DNA of 9,664 nucleotides, from assembly GCA_903930095.1 (NCBI GenBank), contig CAIYXE010000749.1, positions 1-9,664 of the forward strand. The letters are read 5' to 3'. This DNA comes from an uncultured Hyphomicrobiales bacterium (GTDB taxonomy: Bacteria; Pseudomonadota; Alphaproteobacteria; Rhizobiales; Aestuariivirgaceae). This document shows positions 6,168 through 9,664 of the stretch, piece after piece. Each line of letters begins with the position of its first letter. The first letter of the stretch is position 1. Made by a program: the position numbers and the translations under genes. Under the pieces are notes generated by a model. It was not told the DNA's origin. It saw only the letters and a program-made list of their open reading frames with translations, and did no database searches.

Positions 6168-8864
6168 ATGACGATCAGTCGCATTCTTTTCACGACAACC
6201 ATCTTGTCGGGCATCGCCCTCGTGGCGGGCTCAGCGCCGGGTTGGGCGGCTCCCGTCAACGACCTCATCGTCAACGATGACATCGAAACGGCTATCTCGG
6301 GTCCGAATGACTACGGCAAGATCTGGATCGGCAATGACAATGACGATCAATCCGCCACCTTCGACAGCACTGCAATCGTCACCAGCACCACTGCCCTCCT
6401 GGGCGTGGAGAGTTCGTCCACAGACAACTCCCTGATCGTCGAAGGACAGTGGACCAACGATGAGACGGTCACCGTCGGTTTCAAGGGTGCGGACAACACG
6501 CTCACCATCCAGAACAGCGGCGCGGTGAACTCAAACTCGACCTGGATCGGCGGTTACACCTCAGCCTCCGGAAACAAGGTGATCGTCGATGACGCCACCC
6601 TGGTGAATGACGACAACACCACTGTCGGATACGGTTCAAGCGGCAATAGCCTCGTCATTCAGAATGGCGGTGCGGTGACTAACCTGAACGGCTTCGTCGG
6701 TTTTGGCGACAATGCGGATGTTGGGCTTGTATCTGATGACAACGTCGTGACGGTCACCGGAGAGGATTCCATCTGGAACACCACGGGCGTGCTGCACCTG
6801 GGATACACCGGCAGCGACAATGAACTCAATGTTGAGAAAGAGGGCCAGGTGACTGTCGGGGCCGACATGCTGCTCGGCTTCAAGCCGGAGTCCGACGGCA
6901 ACGCGGTCACGGTCAACGGCAATGTCTCGAAGCTGGCGGTGACAGGCAGGCTCTATGTCGGCCGGGACGGTGACAGCAATACCGTCACCATCGAGGAAGG
7001 TGGCAGGCTGGAGACGGGTACCGCCCGCATCGGCGGGGGCACGGGCTCAACATCGGTCACGCAATCAAACAGCGTCACCATCACGGGCGAAGGTTCCACT
7101 TGGAGCAACAGCGGCTCGCTCCATATCGGCGCCGGCATTGGCGCCAATGGATCCTCCGGCAATGAGCTTAATGTCGAGAATGGTGGCGCCGTCACGCTTG
7201 GCACCTCATCGACGATCATCGGCTTTGGCGCAATTGACTCCAACAACAAGTTGGTGGTGACCGGCGAAGGCTCCTCCTTCACTACGCAGGGTAAGCTCCT
7301 GGTCGGTGCAAACACCAGCAATGCCGTGAACAGCCTTCTCGAACTCGACGACGGCGGCGAGGTGCAGGCGGGAGAGATCGCGGTAGGCGGCAGCAGCACG
7401 CTGCGGATGGGAACCGGCACGTCGCTCATGGCCGGCACCTTCTCGCTTGCAAGCGGCGCAACGCTCGACTTCGCCGTGGATGACGATAACACGCCGAGCA
7501 TCGCCTACAGCACCGTGGCGGGGGTCAGTGGCACGCTCAATGTCGACGTCGCTGCAGCTGGCGTGAGGCAGAACCGGATTGACGTTGTAGCTGCCGCGGA
7601 TCCGGACTTGGGCGTTCTTTCTGGAACCTTCGCCGATGTGAATGTTTCAGGCCTCGGTCCTCATTTCAGCTATGACCTAAGCTATTCGGGAAGCTCTGCC
7701 TATCTCACCTTCAATGCTGAACTTGCCGAGGCGGGTGGCTTCACGAACAACCAGCAGAATGTGGCCGGTGGCATCGACGATTACTTCAACACTGGCGGCA
7801 CGCTCACCGGTTCCTTCTCCGCGCTTTATGACCTGACGGGTGACGCCCTCGCCACTGCGCTGACGCAGATATCCGGTGAAGCCGGCGCCAGCGGCGGCGC
7901 ACAGGCGATCACGCGGGCCACGGCATCCTTCCTCAACCTTCTCAGCGGACCAGGTCATACTGGGGGATCAACAGAGATGGCGGCCACGCAGCCTGACGGC
8001 AATACAATTATGCCAGCAGCCGACGTACCGGCGGCGGCCGCCGGCGGATGGTCCGTCTGGGCGGCGGCCTTTGGCGGCAGCGCCAATCTTCCTGGCGATA
8101 ACGATGCCGGCAGCCATGACACCTCGAGCGACGCCTTCGGCATTGCCACAGGTTGGGACCTTGCCATGTCTGACGACACGCTTCTGGGCCTCGCCGTCGC
8201 GGGTGGTGGCACACACTGGAATATCGATGACGGATTAGGCGATGGCGACAGTACCTTCCTTCAACTCGGCGCGCATGTGACGCAGCGCTTCGGCTCCAGC
8301 TATCTTTCTGCCGCCGGCGCTTATGCATGGCATTCCATGTCCACGGAGCGCACGGTCGACGTCATGGGTTCAGAGAGGCTCGAGGCTGATTTCAACGCCA
8401 GTAACCTCTCGGGCCGCATCGAAGGCGGCCACCGCTTCGACACGGGCGGTGCACTGGGCCTCACCCCCTATGCTGCACTGCAGGCGCAGGCCATCTATCT
8501 TCCCGACTATGAGGAAGACACGGGTGAATTCGCTATCGCGTACGAGAGCCAGACCGACACGGCATTGCGCAGCGAGGTTGGCCTCCGCCTTGACGCGACG
8601 GCCGATGCAGTGCGCTTCAACGCGGGCCTCGCCTGGGCACATGACTGGACGAGCGATTCCGACGTTACCGCCGCCTTCCAGGCACTGCCAGGATCGAGCT
8701 TCACTGTCTTTGGCGCCGAAGCCCCATCGGACGTGGCGCTGGTGAGTGCGGGCGCTGCATTCGGGATGGGCACGCAGACCAGCCTTGCCGCGAGTTTCAA
8801 TGGCGAATTCGCCGAGGCCTACCAGAGCTACGCAGGTTCAGTGGCGCTGCGCTACAGCTGGTAA
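6168..8864 (+). CDS. Autotransporter (type Va) with T5SS/PEP-CTERM-associated repeats
   Basis: An intact 898-residue autotransporter. Residues 1-27 are a Sec signal peptide (hydrophobic ILSGIALVAGSAPGWA, cleavage near A27). Residues about 50-410 are a repeat passenger in which two motifs alternate: a GEGSTWSNSGSLHIG type and an NELNVENGGAVTLG type. This matches the T5SS/PEP-CTERM-associated repeat known from autotransporters and fits a beta-solenoid. Residues 410-520 are a final beta-rich stretch (SLASGATLDFAVDDD and following), probably the autochaperone end. Residues 524-595 (NNQQNVAGGIDDYF ... ALTQISGEA ... FLNLLSG) form the helical linker region common before the barrel. Residues 627-898, from GWSVWAAAFGGS to VALRYSW, are the outer membrane barrel with a terminal Trp. 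The passenger is rich in Asp, Asn, Gly and Ser and has no cysteine, as is usual for exported passengers. No protease triad or lipase motif is visible, so adhesion or aggregation is the likeliest role (inference). It is divergent to the other autotransporter, and its passenger is of a different type. Confidence 0.95.
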   Translation: MTISRILFTTTILSGIALVAGSAPGWAAPVNDLIVNDDIETAISGPNDYGKIWIGNDNDDQSATFDSTAIVTSTTALLGVESSSTDNSLIVEGQWTNDETVTVGFKGADNTLTIQNSGAVNSNSTWIGGYTSASGNKVIVDDATLVNDDNTTVGYGSSGNSLVIQNGGAVTNLNGFVGFGDNADVGLVSDDNVVTVTGEDSIWNTTGVLHLGYTGSDNELNVEKEGQVTVGADMLLGFKPESDGNAVTVNGNVSKLAVTGRLYVGRDGDSNTVTIEEGGRLETGTARIGGGTGSTSVTQSNSVTITGEGSTWSNSGSLHIGAGIGANGSSGNELNVENGGAVTLGTSSTIIGFGAIDSNNKLVVTGEGSSFTTQGKLLVGANTSNAVNSLLELDDGGEVQAGEIAVGGSSTLRMGTGTSLMAGTFSLASGATLDFAVDDDNTPSIAYSTVAGVSGTLNVDVAAAGVRQNRIDVVAAADPDLGVLSGTFADVNVSGLGPHFSYDLSYSGSSAYLTFNAELAEAGGFTNNQQNVAGGIDDYFNTGGTLTGSFSALYDLTGDALATALTQISGEAGASGGAQAITRATASFLNLLSGPGHTGGSTEMAATQPDGNTIMPAADVPAAAAGGWSVWAAAFGGSANLPGDNDAGSHDTSSDAFGIATGWDLAMSDDTLLGLAVAGGGTHWNIDDGLGDGDSTFLQLGAHVTQRFGSSYLSAAGAYAWHSMSTERTVDVMGSERLEADFNASNLSGRIEGGHRFDTGGALGLTPYAALQAQAIYLPDYEEDTGEFAIAYESQTDTALRSEVGLRLDATADAVRFNAGLAWAHDWTSDSDVTAAFQALPGSSFTVFGAEAPSDVALVSAGAAFGMGTQTSLAASFNGEFAEAYQSYAGSVALRYSW
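6315..7397 (+). repeat. Alternating two-motif passenger repeats
   Basis: At protein level two units alternate. One has the pattern G-E-x-S-x-[W/F]-x-x-x-G-x-L-x-[I/V/L]-G (examples GEDSIWNTTGVLHLG, GEGSTWSNSGSLHIG, GEGSSFTTQGKLLVG). The other has N-x-L-x-[V/I]-x-x-G-G-x-V-x-x-G (examples NSLVIQNGGAV, NELNVEKEGQVTVG, NELNVENGGAVTLG). The best-preserved copies lie in residues about 160-410; earlier copies are more diverged. Confidence 0.7.
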
Positions 8865-9017
8865 TCGCCTCACACCAGCCCGGAACAGACACGAAGAAGC
8901 GCAGCAGGATCTTCATGTTCCGGAGCGTGGCACAGGTCCTGATGGTGAAGCCGCTCGCGAAGCGTGCCCACAGGGGGCGCTGTAGCGAGCCTCAACCCCA
9001 AGACCGGAGAACCACCG
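8865..9017. other. Gap between autotransporter and transposase remnant
   Basis: These 153 bp hold no gene that I recognise. CCGGAAC (8880-8886) and GTTCCGG (8917-8923) are inverted 7-bp arms 30 bases apart, too far apart for a good terminator. The left end of the IS256-type element should lie here, but I could not identify its terminal inverted repeat without the other end. Confidence 0.4.
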
Positions 9018-9664
9018 ATGATGGACGGCATGATGACGCGGCGGAGCCTTCTTGAGAAGACACATGATGCCAATCTGCTGCGCGAGATGATCAGCTTTGC
9101 TGCCGAGAAGCTAATGGAACTGGAGGTGTGCGCCTTCACCATGGCGGCCCACGGCGAGTAGAGCTTGCTGCGGCTCGCTCAGCGCAATGGTTACCGGGAA
9201 AGGGACTGGGAGACGCGCGCCGCGACGGTGGAACTCGGCATCCTGAAGCTCCGGAAGGGCTCCTGCTTCCCGGGCTTTTTTCCCCCCGGCGCATGGCCGA
9301 GAAGGCGCTCACCGCCGTCATCATTGCCACCAGTATCAACAGCGACGGCCGGCGCGAGATTATAGGTATGGAGATTGGCGCCTGGGAGGCGGAGCCCAAC
9401 TGGTCGGCCTTCTTGAGCAAGCTGACGCAGCGCGGACTGTGGGGCGCAAAGCTTGTCGTCTCTGCTGACAATGAAGGGATTCAAGCCTGCCGTCACAAAG
9501 GTGCTGTGAACCAGTCGGTAGCGCTGCCGCATGCACTTCATGCGCAACGTCCTTGACCATGCCGGGAAATCGGGCCGCCGCGTGGCCGATCAGATCCGGC
9601 CAAGGTACCCAAACTCGCCCCATCATGGATGGGTCCGAACCCGACGTGCTGGCTGCCATGACAT
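9018..9664 (+). pseudogene. Decayed IS256-family (Mutator-type) transposase remnant
   Basis: Pieces of an IS256-family transposase are readable across all three plus frames. From the ATG at 9018, with GGAGA seven bases upstream: LLREMISFAAEKLMELEV and AAHGE, then a TAG at 9159-9161, then [18 protein letters not shown] and [13 protein letters not shown] one-base loss in the T6C6 tract (9276-9287) shifts to [12 protein letters not shown]. That joins directly at about 9322 to [15 protein letters not shown], so about 80 residues, including the first catalytic Asp region (WxDATYxKVR), are deleted. The second catalytic region reads VVSADNEG rather than the usual VSDAHEG. An extra base near 9488 shifts frame again to RCRMHFMRNVLDHAGKSGRR, with stops at 9507-9509 and 9519-9521. 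A further deletion of some 20 residues precedes VADQIRP, and more shifts lead to MDGSEPDVLAAMT at the edge. It cannot encode an active transposase. The right end is outside the window. Confidence 0.9.

Noticed and set aside
3010..7397. The repeats as a CRISPR array or DNA-level tandem repeats
   Set aside because: Repetition is only at protein level, with diverged DNA and irregular spacing; no identical DNA repeats with unique spacers are present.
8880..8923. Inverted CCGGAAC/GTTCCGG as a terminator of the intact autotransporter
   Set aside because: Arms of 7 bp are 30 bases apart and not followed by a T-run, so it does not look like a rho-independent terminator.

Overview
The window (about 9.7 kb, GC-rich, G/C-biased third codon positions) looks like chromosomal accessory DNA of an alphaproteobacterium, probably of the Hyphomicrobiales/Rhizobiales kind. 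That placement is an inference from codon use and from the style of the autotransporters, the TPR-sulfotransferase and the IS256-type transposase; no rRNA or other phylogenetic marker is present.

Layout. (1) Positions 1-1517, minus strand: a TPR-repeat sulfotransferase, open at the left edge, with ten tandem 34-residue TPR units followed by the start of a sulfotransferase domain with an intact PAPS-binding PRSGTTL loop. (2) Positions 1548-1573: a perfect 9-bp hairpin between that gene and the next. (3) Positions 1601-5233, minus strand: a large type Va autotransporter (signal peptide, Asn/Gly-rich repeat passenger, C-terminal 12-stranded-type barrel ending in Trp-Lys-Phe). It is interrupted by a single in-frame TAA at 4715-4717, so the signal peptide is cut off from the passenger and barrel. 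(4) Positions 5234-6167: a 934-bp divergent intergenic region with no convincing gene but with two long-armed inverted repeats, one in front of each autotransporter. (5) Positions 6168-8864, plus strand: a second, intact autotransporter of 898 residues, whose passenger is made of alternating T5SS/PEP-CTERM-associated type repeats. (6) Positions 9018-9664, plus strand: a heavily decayed IS256-family transposase, running off the right edge.

How it fits together. The core is a divergent pair of unrelated-passenger autotransporters, i.e. a cell-surface adhesin-type locus. One member is intact and the other is either a recent nonsense pseudogene or a gene switched off or read through at one codon. 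A sulfotransferase lies 83 bp downstream of the interrupted autotransporter on the same strand, which raises but does not prove a link to surface modification. The IS remnant on the right marks the locus as a place of past insertion and decay. I see no CRISPR array, phage module, tRNA or toxin-antitoxin system. The most noteworthy signals are the single-codon interruption in an otherwise pristine 1,210-codon frame and the paired palindromes in the divergent control region.
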